DNA from: Paenibacillus sp. FSL R5-0912
GTDB taxonomy: Bacteria; Bacillota; Bacilli; Paenibacillales; Paenibacillaceae
Assembly: GCF_000758605.1 (NCBI RefSeq)
Contig: NZ_CP009282.1
Location: forward strand, 2,170,001 to 2,234,000
Reading direction: 5' to 3'
Length of the DNA: 64,000 nt
Shown: positions 8,300-16,984 of the stretch, one piece after another
How the letters are laid out: each line of letters starts with the position of its first letter
How positions within the stretch are numbered: the stretch's first letter is position 1
Position numbers and translations under genes: made by a program
The notes under the pieces: model-generated
Seen by the model: only the letters and a program-made list of their open reading frames with translations
The model's database searches: none
Told to the model about the DNA's origin: nothing

Positions 8300-9064
8300 A
8301 TGTTACAAGCCGATATACTGCGGGACCCCTTTACGTATGATGAGCTGAAGCTCGAAGGAACGGGAGCAGTTAATCCGGAGAGCGGGCGTAAGTATCCGTT
8401 GAAGCAGGGCTTTCTCGCTTTTTTGGGAGAAGCGGATGCCGAGGGCAGCAACAAAAAGTACCTTGAGCTGTACAACCGGATAGCGCGTTTCTACCGGCTG
8501 TCCAACAAAGCCTATTTCGTTCTGAAATTCGGCGGGGAACGCCGGTACAGAGAGCAGTTTCTGTCTTCGCTGGAACTTCGGGAAGGTGACCTAGTTCTGG
8601 AGACTTCGGTGGGCAGCGGTGATAATTTCCCCTATCTGGGTGCACATACAGAGCTGTATGGGCTGGATATCTCCAGCGGGATGCTGAAGCAGGCGGTACG
8701 CAATCTGCGGCGCTGGAAGCTGCAGGCCCATTTGTTCCAGGGACAGGCGGAGAAGCTGCCTTTCCGGGACAACGTCTTCGATTGTGTCTACCATGTCGGC
8801 GGAATTAATTATTTCAGTGATCCGGGAGCTGCGGTGCTGGAGATGATCCGGGTGGCAAAGCCGGGCACCAGACTGATGATTGCCGATGAGACAGAGAAGC
8901 TGGTTAAGGGGACGTACGGGAAGGTGCCGGTGGTTAAGGGGTATTTTCAGCAGGGGGAGGAGTTGCCGGGGGTGCTTGGACTCATTCCGCAGGATATGCT
9001 GGAGATCGAATATAAGGAGGTATGCAAAGGCCTGATGTACTGCATTACTTTTCGGAAGCCGTAG
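8300..9064 (+). CDS. SAM-dependent class I methyltransferase
   Basis: A 254-residue protein. After a short Trm112-like lead (PFTYDELKLEGTGAVNPESGRKYPLKQGF) comes a Rossmann methyltransferase domain with motif I LVLETSVGSGDN, motif II LYGLDIS and the UbiE-like segment LPFRDNVFDCVYHVGG. The ATG at 8300 follows AGAGG by nine bases; upstream in-frame starts at 8162 and 8231 would add a non-homologous Arg-rich stretch. It uses SAM to methylate an unidentified acceptor. It may be the last gene of the TetR-led cluster. Confidence 0.8.
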   Translation: MLQADILRDPFTYDELKLEGTGAVNPESGRKYPLKQGFLAFLGEADAEGSNKKYLELYNRIARFYRLSNKAYFVLKFGGERRYREQFLSSLELREGDLVLETSVGSGDNFPYLGAHTELYGLDISSGMLKQAVRNLRRWKLQAHLFQGQAEKLPFRDNVFDCVYHVGGINYFSDPGAAVLEMIRVAKPGTRLMIADETEKLVKGTYGKVPVVKGYFQQGEELPGVLGLIPQDMLEIEYKEVCKGLMYCITFRKP

Positions 9065-9196
9065 GCGGGGGGATCGGGATTCCATATGCTCATTAGGGAG
9101 TTATTTACATGTCAGAAATGATGATCTTTGTTTGCCTACATACATAAGAACGATTACACTATTACTATGTGATTTGCAACTTAGGAGGGGAATTCG

Positions 9197-9763
9197 ATGG
9201 CGATCTATACGCGTACGGGGGATAAAGGGGAAACCTCAGTCATCGGCGGCCGTGTGGGCAAGGACGATGTCCGCGTCGAGGCTTATGGCACCATAGACGA
9301 GCTGAACTGTTTCGTGGGTCAGGCACGGAGTCTGATGGAAGATGAGCGGTTCGCGGATGTCCGGGAGCAGCTGCTGGAGATTCAGCATGAGCTGTTTGAC
9401 TGCGGTTCGGACCTGGCGTTCGTGAAGCTGAGCGAGAACAAATATAAGGTGAAAAGCGAGATGGCCGTCCGTCTGGAAGGCTGGATCGATGTGCTGCAGG
9501 CGGAGAATCCGGTGCTGGAGCGCTTCATTCTGCCCGGCGGAAGCCAGCTGTCCTCGGTGCTGCATGTCTGCCGGACTGTCTGCCGCCGCGCGGAGCGCCG
9601 GGCTGTGACCCTGGGACGGAGTGCGGACATTAACCCGGAGGCTGTTGTCTATCTGAACAGACTCTCTGATTATTTCTTCGCGCTGGCCCGTGCTGCCAAT
9701 ACACGCCAGGAGGTTGCTGAGGTAGAGTATGTGCGCAGCAAAAAGGTGTTCCGGAACAAATGA
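9197..9763 (+). CDS. Corrinoid adenosyltransferase, PduO type
   Basis: A 188-residue PduO-type ATP:cob(I)alamin adenosyltransferase. It has the N-terminal YTRTGDKGETSVIGG ATP-binding motif, RVEAYGTIDELN, and C-terminal CRRAERR and YLNRLSDYFFALAR signatures. The enzyme transfers the 5'-deoxyadenosyl group from ATP to cob(I)yrinate diamide or cobalamin. The ATG at 9197 follows TAGGAGGGG. It lies 11 kb from the cobalamin operon and overlaps an RluA-type gene by four bases (ATGA at 9760). Confidence 0.9.
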   Translation: MAIYTRTGDKGETSVIGGRVGKDDVRVEAYGTIDELNCFVGQARSLMEDERFADVREQLLEIQHELFDCGSDLAFVKLSENKYKVKSEMAVRLEGWIDVLQAENPVLERFILPGGSQLSSVLHVCRTVCRRAERRAVTLGRSADINPEAVVYLNRLSDYFFALARAANTRQEVAEVEYVRSKKVFRNK

Positions 9764-10881
9764 CCAGCTACTATCCGCCGATTACTTATATGGTGCCGCC
9801 GGATGAAGACGGCTGGCTGCTCAAAACCATCCTGCAGAAGCGGATGGATGTCTCCCGTAAGCTGTTGTCCCGTCTGAAAATGACAGACCTAGGGATTACG
9901 CTGAACGGAGAGCGTGTGTATATTAGTGTCAAGGTAAGCAGCGGAGACCGGGTAGAGATCCGGATGGAGGAAGAAACGTCAGAGGATATCCTGCCGCAGC
10001 CGATTCCTTTTGAGATTCTATATGAAGACGGGCATCTGCTAGTCGTGAACAAAGCCGCGGGGATCATTGTCCATCCGACCCATGGCCATTATACAGAGAC
10101 ACTCGCCAACGGAGTGGTTCATTACTGGGCAGAGAAAGGGGAGCGGGTCCGCTTCCGTCCGGTCCACCGGCTGGACCAGGAGACCTCCGGTGTGCTGGTC
10201 ATTGCCAAGAACCCGTACAGCCACCAGCATATCTCCGAGCAGATGATCGCCGGGACGGTGGACAAGCGGTATGCTGCTTTTGTGCACGGTGTTCCCGCTG
10301 TGCCTAGCGGCGACATCGACGGTCCGATCGACCGCGACCCGCTGGAGCCGCACCGGCGGATCGTGACGCCGGACGGTTATCCCTCTTTGACCCGGTACGA
10401 GGTCAAGGAGGTCTATGGAAGTGCAGCTTCACTCGTAGAGCTGAAGCTGGAGAGCGGGCGCACCCATCAGATCCGGGTGCATATGAGCTCTATTGGCTGC
10501 CCGCTGATCGGTGACGGCATGTACCGTCACCCTTTGTATGGGCAGCCTGGGGCAAGCCCGGCGCCTGGGGGTGCTCTGGCGCCGGAGGCGGGGGCGCTGC
10601 CGGATGGCGGGCAGCGCGGGGCAGAGCCGACGCAACCGGGCGGCGGGCAGCAAGCGGCAGGGCTGACGCCTGCCGGAGGCGGGCAGCTGACGCCGGAGGA
10701 AGCGGCGCAGCTGGCGGAGATCGCGGAGCTGGACGCGTCGATTCCGCGCCAGGCGCTGCATGCGGTGCGGCTGTCCTTCCGGCATCCGGTCACGCATGCT
10801 GATCTGGTCTTCGAAGCTCCGCTGCCGCCGGATATGGCGCTGCTGCAGGCGAAGCTGCGTGAGATTGCAGCCAGGGAATAA
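9760..10881 (+). CDS. RluA-family pseudouridine synthase with a low-complexity insertion
   Basis: A 373-residue protein: an S4-like N-terminal part (LLKTILQKRMDVSRKLLSRLK), then the RluA catalytic domain with HRLDQETSG (catalytic Asp) and SGRTHQIRVHMSSIGCPLIGD. It isomerises uridine in rRNA or tRNA. Between MYRHPLYG and IPRQALHAVRL, about residues 264-326, sits a Gly/Pro/Ala/Gln-rich stretch (GGGQQAAG, GGGQLTPEE) absent from compact RluA proteins. It is translationally coupled to the adenosyltransferase. RNA target unknown. Confidence 0.85.
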   Translation: MTSYYPPITYMVPPDEDGWLLKTILQKRMDVSRKLLSRLKMTDLGITLNGERVYISVKVSSGDRVEIRMEEETSEDILPQPIPFEILYEDGHLLVVNKAAGIIVHPTHGHYTETLANGVVHYWAEKGERVRFRPVHRLDQETSGVLVIAKNPYSHQHISEQMIAGTVDKRYAAFVHGVPAVPSGDIDGPIDRDPLEPHRRIVTPDGYPSLTRYEVKEVYGSAASLVELKLESGRTHQIRVHMSSIGCPLIGDGMYRHPLYGQPGASPAPGGALAPEAGALPDGGQRGAEPTQPGGGQQAAGLTPAGGGQLTPEEAAQLAEIAELDASIPRQALHAVRLSFRHPVTHADLVFEAPLPPDMALLQAKLREIAARE

Positions 10882-10884
10882 CGG

Positions 10885-10958
10885 TCTCAGCTGGCAGCCG
10901 TTAGATAGAGGGTCCGCTTAGAATTCCGCTGGTGGGTACAGCCAGGAGCCAGCTGAGA
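10885..10958. repeat. Spaced 11-bp perfect inverted repeat
   Basis: TCTCAGCTGGC at 10885-10895 and GCCAGCTGAGA at 10948-10958 are exact reverse complements separated by 52 bases. Function unknown; it lies between the rluA stop and the terminator. Confidence 0.6.
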
Positions 10959-10963
10959 TTGTG

Positions 10964-10991
10964 AAATAAGTGCGAGACTGCACTTATTTTT
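10964..10991 (+). terminator. Intrinsic terminator
   Basis: AAATAAGTGC pairs with GCACTTATTT around GAGACT, followed by TT. Confidence 0.8.
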
Positions 10992-11338
10992 AGCTGTTTC
11001 TCCACTCTAAATCCAACAAGTGGAAAAAGTACAACTAATTTCAGAGGTTTGGCCGGAAAGTATCAAATGCGCTCAAATTAAGTGTTTAAAATCCAACTAA
11101 TTCCTATTAAGCTACGAATTTATGCTAACTAAATGTACAATTTCCATTTAATTCCGATCACTCAGCACATAGCCCAGATGCCTCTAACGGAATAGGCGGC
11201 TAGAGTGGTGGTTAAACGTAGCAACGCAGGTGCACCAATGTTTCGGCCCATCCGGCCCGCGAACGTGGCTTCGCCGGCAGCCCTAATAATCAGCGCACTG
11301 CAACACTTCCGCTGCGCTTATAATAAAAGGAGAACCAC
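10992..11338. repeat. Gene-free stretch with degenerate TACAACTA-type repeats (R1)
   Basis: From about 11020 to 11160 the motifs AAGTACAACTAATTT, ATCCAACTAATTCC and TGTACAATTTCC recur at roughly 50-60-base spacing. They resemble the TACAAC family at 22660-22855, 28085-28310 and 57600-57790. No gene is seen from 11161 until the ribosome site at about 11327. Confidence 0.5.
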
Positions 11339-11704
11339 ATGAGTCAATTGAAGGTGTATCAATATCCGAAATGCAGCACCTGCCGCGCCGCAGTGAAATG
11401 GCTGAAGGAGCAGGGGCATGAGCTGGACTTGCAGCATATTGCCGAGCAGCCGCCCACAGTGGAGGAGCTGCGTGTCCTGCTGAAGAACAGCGGACTGCCG
11501 CTGAAGAAGTTTTTTAATACGAGCGGTGAGGTCTACAAGGAACTTAATCTGAAGGACAAGCTGGCCGGTCTCAGTGAAGATAAGCAGCTTGAGCTGCTCG
11601 CCAGCCACGGGATGCTGATCAAGCGTCCGGTTGTCACTGACGGCAGGAAGGTTACAGTCGGCTACAAAGATGAGCAGTACGCTGAGGCCTGGAGCAATAC
11701 CTAA
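11339..11704 (+). CDS. ArsC/Spx-family thioredoxin-fold protein (YusI-like)
   Basis: A 121-residue ArsC-family protein with an N-terminal redox pair Cys12-Ser-Thr-Cys15 (YPKCSTCRAA) and conserved IAEQPP, LKKFFNTSG and LIKRPVVTDG segments, the last with the Arg-Pro typical of Spx/ArsC proteins. It closely resembles B. subtilis YusI, of unproven function; arsenate reduction should not be assumed because no ars genes are nearby. The ATG follows AAAGGAGAACCAC. The exonuclease gene begins 27 bases downstream. Confidence 0.85.
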   Translation: MSQLKVYQYPKCSTCRAAVKWLKEQGHELDLQHIAEQPPTVEELRVLLKNSGLPLKKFFNTSGEVYKELNLKDKLAGLSEDKQLELLASHGMLIKRPVVTDGRKVTVGYKDEQYAEAWSNT

Positions 11705-11731
11705 ATTACAGAATACAAGGAGAGGTTACAC

Positions 11732-12673
11732 ATGAGCACAGTAACAGACACTAAGGGCCGGGTAATGATCGTTGATGGAATGGCTCTGCTGTTCCGGGCT
11801 TTTTATGCTACCTCTTATGGAGGATATATCCGCAAGACCAGCGCCGGGCTTCCGACGAATGCGGTGTATGGATTTTTGCAGTATTTTTTCGACGCGGTGA
11901 GTACGTTTGAGCCTTCACATGTGGTGTGCTGCTGGGATATGGGCAAAGGTACCTTCCGTACGGAGAAGTATGACGGCTACAAATCGAACCGGATTGACGC
12001 GCCGCTGGAGCTGATTCCGCAGTTTGACCTCGTGAAAGAGGTAGTGGCCGAGCTGGGCGTGCCGAATATCGGTCTGGTTGGTTATGAGGCTGATGACTGC
12101 ATCGGTACACTGGCTTCGTGCTACAGCGGGGAGTCGGAGGTCTATATTCTCACAGGTGACCACGACATGCTACAGCTGGTGAATGACAGCGTCAAGGTCG
12201 TGATTATGAAAAAAGGCCGCTCCAACTATAAAGTGTATGATCCGGCGGAACTTCTTGCTGAGCGTGGCCTCACCCCTGCACAGGTGATTGACCTGAAGGG
12301 CTTCATGGGCGACACCAGCGACAATTATCCCGGTGTGAAGGGCATAGGTGAGAAAACAGCCACCAAGCTGCTGACCGAATACGGCACTGTGGAAGGTGTC
12401 ATTGAGAACCTGCATCTGCTGCCCAAAGGCGTGCGGGCCAAAATCGAGGCTGACCTCGATATGCTGCATCTCTCGCGGGAGCTGGCGGAAATCCGCTGCG
12501 ATGTGCCGGTGGTCTGCGAACTGGCGGACTGTCTGTGGGCACTGCAGCGGGATACTGCGGCTCGCAAGTTCAATGAGCTGGAGTTCGGCAGCCTGATGCA
12601 TCTGATCGGCGGGATCGCCGAGGTCCGGGATGAACGGGGAATCGTACAGATTGAACTCGGAGATTTGGGCTGA
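11732..12673 (+). CDS. 5'-3' exonuclease, FEN superfamily (YpcP-like)
   Basis: A 313-residue flap-endonuclease-type nuclease: N-terminal metal-binding MIVDGMALLFRAFYA, VVCCWDMG, GYEADDCIGTLA and LTGDHDMLQL supply the acidic cluster, and the helix-hairpin-helix FMGDTSDNYPGVKGIGEKTA binds DNA. It corresponds to the 5' nuclease domain of DNA polymerase I made as a separate protein, as in YpcP, and acts on Okazaki or repair flaps. The start has AAGGAGAGG upstream. Confidence 0.88.
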   Translation: MSTVTDTKGRVMIVDGMALLFRAFYATSYGGYIRKTSAGLPTNAVYGFLQYFFDAVSTFEPSHVVCCWDMGKGTFRTEKYDGYKSNRIDAPLELIPQFDLVKEVVAELGVPNIGLVGYEADDCIGTLASCYSGESEVYILTGDHDMLQLVNDSVKVVIMKKGRSNYKVYDPAELLAERGLTPAQVIDLKGFMGDTSDNYPGVKGIGEKTATKLLTEYGTVEGVIENLHLLPKGVRAKIEADLDMLHLSRELAEIRCDVPVVCELADCLWALQRDTAARKFNELEFGSLMHLIGGIAEVRDERGIVQIELGDLG

Positions 12674-12723
12674 GTAGAGCTTAGTTATAGGCTTAGGCAG
12701 GCCAGAGCCTCCTGAACAAGCAG

Positions 12724-12760
12724 AAGACCCCTTGCGAAAATCTCGCGTAGGGGTCTTTTT
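12724..12760 (+). terminator. Intrinsic terminator after the exonuclease
   Basis: AAGACCCC pairs with GGGGTCTT, followed by a T-run. Confidence 0.8.
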
Positions 12761-12796
12761 GCGTTTTCCCTAACAAATGAATACCATATGCCGGGC

Positions 12797-13207
12797 TCAG
12801 ATTACAATTCCGTCGCAGTGATCGATCTCATGCTGAATGATCTGCGCCGCAAAGCCGGTGAAGGTCTGCTTCTGCGGCTTGAAATTATAGTCTAAGTACT
12901 CTACCTCAATGGATTCATATCTAGTAGTTTTGCGTACGCCTTCGTGGGACAGGCAGCCTTCCTCGGTTTCATACGGATGGGCACGCTGGGCAATGACCGG
13001 ATTGATCATTGGAATATTCATTTGTCCGATGCTGAAGGCGATCATGCGCTTGTTGACACCGATCATGTCAGCCGCCATGCCGACACAGCGGTCTGCGTTC
13101 GCCCGCAAGGTATCCAGAAGGTCATCTAACACTGGCAGATCCTCTGGGGTTGCCGATGTGGACTTCTGGCTTAGAATCGTCATATCTTTACATATGGGTC
13201 TGATCAT
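12797..13207 (-). CDS. Peptide deformylase family protein
   Basis: A 136-residue protein with the three deformylase motifs in order: GMAADMIG (motif 1, consensus GxGxAAxQIG), EGCLS (metal-binding Cys) and QHEIDH (HExxH). The family removes the formyl group from nascent peptides using a bound metal. Motif 1 has Asp-Met where Pro/Thr-Gln is usual, so activity may differ from housekeeping Def. The ATG at 13207 follows GGAGAG; an earlier ATG at 13219 overlaps that site. It is short, like the single-domain deformylase-like proteins seen in some Firmicutes. Confidence 0.8.
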   Translation of the reverse strand: MIRPICKDMTILSQKSTSATPEDLPVLDDLLDTLRANADRCVGMAADMIGVNKRMIAFSIGQMNIPMINPVIAQRAHPYETEEGCLSHEGVRKTTRYESIEVEYLDYNFKPQKQTFTGFAAQIIQHEIDHCDGIVI

Positions 13208-13397
13208 AGTACTCTCCATGTGTTTTATTTGGCTGCCACTGCCATAATATCATCTTTTGTATGGACAGTGAAATGAATCTTGCCGGAACAATAATGTAAA
13301 GCCGTCAGACACTTTCGGGTATTTGGTGGTTTTTTGCAGTGCATTTGGGTTCAGCAGGGGTGGTATATCGTGTAAGGTGCGGAATTACAGATTTACT

Positions 13398-13426
13398 TTG
13401 CTTATTCGACAAGACTACTGTAGAAT
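13398..13426 (+). promoter_or_regulatory. SigA-type promoter for the surface protein/sortase operon
   Basis: TTGCTT (13398-13403) and TAGAAT (13421-13426) with a 17-base spacer, 50 bases ahead of the start codon. Confidence 0.6.
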
Positions 13427-13476
13427 TAATAAGTATATAATGGTAAAAATTGGCAACAAAAAAAGGGAGCATGCGT

Positions 13477-14967
13477 ATGAAACTGAAATATCTAGGACTC
13501 ACCGCAATTGTGCTGGTTTTCACACTGTCTTTTTCAAGGATTTTGCTGCCCGCTTCAGCTGCGGTAATAGACATGAATTTGGGTTCAGCGGCCACTTTCG
13601 GGCTACTCGCAAAGACGATGACAACGGTTGAGACTTCCGTTTCCGGAAATACGGGAGCTATTACTCAGACCGTAATTCCACATATAACGAATGGGAAAAA
13701 TTATTTAGATGATAGTGTTTATCATGCTGCTGACATTGATTTGGGAAATGCCATTGGGTATGCAAATTCACAGGTGCCTACTGTAAATGGAACGGCTGGA
13801 GCGGATCTGGGAGGCGAAATCCTGCTGCCCGGTATATATAATTATCCAGGTGCAGTTAATATCAGTGCTGATGTAACACTTAGCGGTGATGATATTTTTA
13901 TCTTCCAAATTGCAGGGACATTGGATACAACGGCCGGTACGAAGATTCTATTAACAGACGGGGCACAAGCCTGTAATATCTATTGGGTGGTGAACGGGGC
14001 CGCGACACTCGCGGCAAATACGGAGTTCAATGGCAGTTTATTGAGTCAATCTTCAGCAACAACGGTTGGTATTAATACTATTATAAATGGAAGAATTCTG
14101 TCACAAGATGCAGTTACATTCACTGGCCCGGGCCCGTCTAACATTACCGTTCCGGCTTGTGTCCAGGAGCCGCCTGTGGAACCACCGGTACAACCGCCTG
14201 TAGAAACAGATGCACCAGCGCCAATACCGGACACAGCAACGCCAATACCGGCAACGGCTACGCCAGTACCAGTTACGGAAACATCAGTACCAGTTACGGC
14301 AACACCAGTACCAGCAACGGTAGTGCCAATACCAGCAACGGCAATACCAATACCGGCCACGGCAACGCCAGTGCCAGCAACGGCAACACCAATACCAGCA
14401 ACGGCAACGCCAATACCAGCAACGGCAACACCAATACCGGCTACAGTAACGCCAATACCAGCAACAGTAACGCTAATACCGGCCACGGCAACACCAATCC
14501 CGGCTGCAGCAACGCCAGGCCCTGCTGCTTCACCTGTCAATACTCCTGCTGCTTCACCTCCTGCGGAGCTGCCGGCAGCGCCTGCTTGGAGTGTTGAAAC
14601 GGAATGGGTTAAAGTAGGCTTACTTCCGGACGGGGATATGATTATTGATGCAAAGCTCCCTGATAATCAAGAAGACACAGGAGTGTGGAATTTCGATCTG
14701 GGGGGGAAGTTATACAATACAGAAGGAACTGAAAGTGTCAATTATAGGATCGCTAAAGCACCGGTAGGGACTTATAATATTCTGGTGAGATTCACTTCCC
14801 ATAACGGAACAGTGTTTAAGTTTGAGGTGGTTCCCGTATCTGTACCTACAGTCACCGGAGGCCAGCTTCCAGCTACCGCGACGCCGTGGTACAACTTGCT
14901 TCTCTCAGGATCTCTATTAACCATAATGGGAGGAGTAATCTTATGGAGGAGAAAGCTTCGTGAATAA
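13477..14967 (+). CDS. Cell-wall-anchored DUF3494 (ice-binding-like) surface protein
   Basis: A 496-residue secreted protein. Residues ~1-30 are a signal peptide ending PASA; about 30-220 form a DUF3494/ice-binding-like beta-helix domain (LGSAATFGLLAKTM, NTGAITQT, GGEILLPGIYNY, DIFIFQIAGTL, WVVNGAATLAANTEFNGSLLS). A long Pro/Thr/Ala repeat (P-x-P-A-T-A type, about 230-350) and a second folded region follow. It ends with the sorting signal LPATATP, a hydrophobic segment and RRKLRE. The ATG at 13477 lies seven bases after GGGAG. The next gene, a class D sortase, overlaps its stop and is the likely anchoring enzyme. Ice binding itself is not established; many such domains act as adhesins. Confidence 0.85.
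   Translation: MKLKYLGLTAIVLVFTLSFSRILLPASAAVIDMNLGSAATFGLLAKTMTTVETSVSGNTGAITQTVIPHITNGKNYLDDSVYHAADIDLGNAIGYANSQVPTVNGTAGADLGGEILLPGIYNYPGAVNISADVTLSGDDIFIFQIAGTLDTTAGTKILLTDGAQACNIYWVVNGAATLAANTEFNGSLLSQSSATTVGINTIINGRILSQDAVTFTGPGPSNITVPACVQEPPVEPPVQPPVETDAPAPIPDTATPIPATATPVPVTETSVPVTATPVPATVVPIPATAIPIPATATPVPATATPIPATATPIPATATPIPATVTPIPATVTLIPATATPIPAAATPGPAASPVNTPAASPPAELPAAPAWSVETEWVKVGLLPDGDMIIDAKLPDNQEDTGVWNFDLGGKLYNTEGTESVNYRIAKAPVGTYNILVRFTSHNGTVFKFEVVPVSVPTVTGGQLPATATPWYNLLLSGSLLTIMGGVILWRRKLRE
14215..14520 (+). repeat. Imperfect ~18-bp coding repeat for the Pro-Thr-Ala stalk
   Basis: Degenerate units of the form ACGCCAATACCAGCAACGGC encode P-I-P-A-T-A/V repeats. The stalk probably lifts the N-terminal domain off the wall. 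Its unit number is likely variable between strains. Confidence 0.75.
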
Positions 14968-15652
14968 ACGGCACACTGAGCATAAAGTAAAAGCCGGAAA
15001 ACAGATATACATTATCTCCCTGGGATCAATGATTTTGGGGATCTTGTCTATCTCTTGGGCCCTGATTCATATCCAGGCGCAAACCGTTCCCGTTGCTTAT
15101 AATGAGAATACAGATCTTATCCCAATTCAGGCTGATCTGCGCCATAGTGTAAAGAGCAGCATCGCCGTTCCGGTAGAAGCAGGCGATTCCAGCAGCATAC
15201 CGCCGCAGGATGATATCCTCTATCCCATAAGGCCGCTGGAAGGCGATGTTATCGGAAAGCTGATAATTCCGGCATTACAGCAAATTCTTCCGATTATACA
15301 CGGGACAGACGAGGATGAGTTGGAGGAGGGAATTGGACATTTCTCGGAAAGCGTCCTGCCGGGTGAGAATAACAATTCGGTTCTATCCGGACACCGGGAT
15401 ACAGTCTTTGCTAAATTAGGCGAGCTGGAAATAGGAAACGAGCTTGTCGTTGATACATCAGCCGGTTCTTTCACCTATAAGATAAGTGCTATACGGATTG
15501 TTGATAAAGACGATAAAACGATTATCGTACCTACAGACCACGCTGTCCTAACCGTAAGCACCTGCTACCCCTTTCACTTTATCGGCGCGGCTCCCGACCG
15601 TTATATTCTCATCGCAGACCTGATCGCTGAAGTCCGTTCCCCCACAACATGA
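14960..15652 (+). CDS. Class D sortase
   Basis: A 230-residue membrane-anchored sortase: an N-terminal transmembrane helix (IYIISLGSMILGILSISWALI), then the sortase beta-barrel with catalytic His145 (SGHRDT), Cys202 (TVSTCYPF) and Arg214 (APDRYI). Class D enzymes cleave LPxTA-type signals and join the protein to peptidoglycan. The GTG start overlaps the stop of the LPATATP protein by eight bases, so the two genes form a dedicated enzyme-substrate pair. Terminator at 15673. Confidence 0.88.
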   Translation: MNKRHTEHKVKAGKQIYIISLGSMILGILSISWALIHIQAQTVPVAYNENTDLIPIQADLRHSVKSSIAVPVEAGDSSSIPPQDDILYPIRPLEGDVIGKLIIPALQQILPIIHGTDEDELEEGIGHFSESVLPGENNNSVLSGHRDTVFAKLGELEIGNELVVDTSAGSFTYKISAIRIVDKDDKTIIVPTDHAVLTVSTCYPFHFIGAAPDRYILIADLIAEVRSPTT

Positions 15653-15672
15653 AGATCTTTCGATTTACCTTT

Positions 15673-15706
15673 ATCCTTTGACATCTCGGTGTCAAAGGAT
15701 TTTTTT
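15673..15706 (+). terminator. Intrinsic terminator after the sortase
   Basis: ATCCTTTGACA pairs with TGTCAAAGGAT around TCTCGG, followed by six Ts. Confidence 0.9.
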
Positions 15707-15862
15707 AGGGAAAACGGGTCTGACCACCCACAGCAGTATTTTATCTAAAAAAGCTGAGAATACTCCACCCTCGATAGGGTGGGGATGAATCAGTAGTTTT
15801 CGATTTCAAGACGAACATATGTGCTATAATATGGATGAGATCACTAAAAGGAGGTGTTGCAC

Positions 15863-16984
15863 ATGCTCGTGTCTGCGCAGAAGGTTTCTTCGAAACCCCT
15901 GGTTCATCAAGCCTATAAATATCGGATCTACCCCAATACAGAGCAACAGCAACTCATTCGTCGAATGTTTGGCTGCTGCCGTTTTGTGTTCAATTACTTC
16001 TTGGGAGCTTGGAATCAAAGCTATGCGGAAACGGGAAAAGGCTTGTCTTATCACGCTTGTGCGACACAACTCCCCGGTTTAAAAGCACAATACGACTGGC
16101 TGAAAGAAGTCGATAGCATCGCTTTGCAGTCGGCTGCTCGTCATGTGGCGGATAGCTTTGATCGTTTTTTCAAGAAGCAAAATCAAGCGCCACGCTTCAA
16201 GAGCCGAAAGCATCCGATTCAAAGTTACACGACCAAATTCACCAACGGGAATATCGCCATGGAGGGCAGTCGCTTGAAGCTCCCCAAACTCGGCTGGATA
16301 CGTTTTGCAAACTCCCGGAAGCTGGAAGGCCGGATATTGTCCGCTACCGTTCGTAAAAACGCCAGCGGGAAATTTTTCGTCTCGCTCGTTTGCGAAGTTC
16401 AAAAGAACCCTCTGCCCCAAGTGGATACACCTATTGGCATCGACTTAGGCTTGAAAGAATATGCAGTATGCTCAAACGGCGAACATATCGCCAATCCTCG
16501 CTTTTACCGTCAATACGAGAACAAGCTGGCGCTTTGGCAGCGGCGGATGGCTCGGCGTACTCCGGGCGGCTCCAACTGGAAGAAAGCAAGGCAGCATATC
16601 GCTCGTATTCACGAACGCATTGCCAATAAACGAAATGACTTCCTCCACAAGCTGACCACGAGACTGATTCGTGAAAACCAAACGATTAGTATCGAACATC
16701 TGCGTGTGGCGAATATGATTCAGAACCCCAAGCTTTCAAAATCCATTGCTGATGCGTCTTGGGGCGAGTGGGTGCGACAGCTGACGTATAAAGCGAAATG
16801 GTATGGACGAAATCTTCGGATCGCCGACACGTTTGAGCCGACCAGTCAGCGTTGCCATGTGTGCGGCACAATCCACCCCGAGGTGAAGAACCTGTCCATT
16901 CGGGAATGGACGTGTACGGCCTGCGGGACGATCCATGACCGTGACGAAAACGCCGCTCACAATATTGAACAAGTAGCGGTTTAA
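15863..16984 (+). CDS. tnpB: TnpB RNA-guided nuclease (IS605 OrfB)
   Basis: A 373-residue TnpB with N-terminal YKYRIYPNTEQQQLIRRMFGCCRFVFN, RuvC-like catalytic residues Asp194 (GIDLG), Glu278 (SIEHL) and Asp359/361 (HDRDENAA), and the zinc ribbon CHVCG...CTACG. All catalytic residues are intact and the length is near typical. TnpB proteins cut DNA next to a short adjacent motif using an RNA transcribed from the element's right end. The ATG at 15863 lies eight bases after AGGAGG; the earlier GTG at 15854 is too close. No TnpA partner. Confidence 0.9.
   Translation: MLVSAQKVSSKPLVHQAYKYRIYPNTEQQQLIRRMFGCCRFVFNYFLGAWNQSYAETGKGLSYHACATQLPGLKAQYDWLKEVDSIALQSAARHVADSFDRFFKKQNQAPRFKSRKHPIQSYTTKFTNGNIAMEGSRLKLPKLGWIRFANSRKLEGRILSATVRKNASGKFFVSLVCEVQKNPLPQVDTPIGIDLGLKEYAVCSNGEHIANPRFYRQYENKLALWQRRMARRTPGGSNWKKARQHIARIHERIANKRNDFLHKLTTRLIRENQTISIEHLRVANMIQNPKLSKSIADASWGEWVRQLTYKAKWYGRNLRIADTFEPTSQRCHVCGTIHPEVKNLSIREWTCTACGTIHDRDENAAHNIEQVAV

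Noticed and set aside
11339..11704. Arsenate reductase
   Set aside because: The fold fits, but no arsenic-resistance genes are adjacent and the closest match is YusI of unknown function.
14046..14597. Long frames on both strands across the Pro-Thr-Ala repeat
   Set aside because: They are shadows of the coding repeat of the surface protein; only the plus frame has signal peptide, domain and sorting signal.
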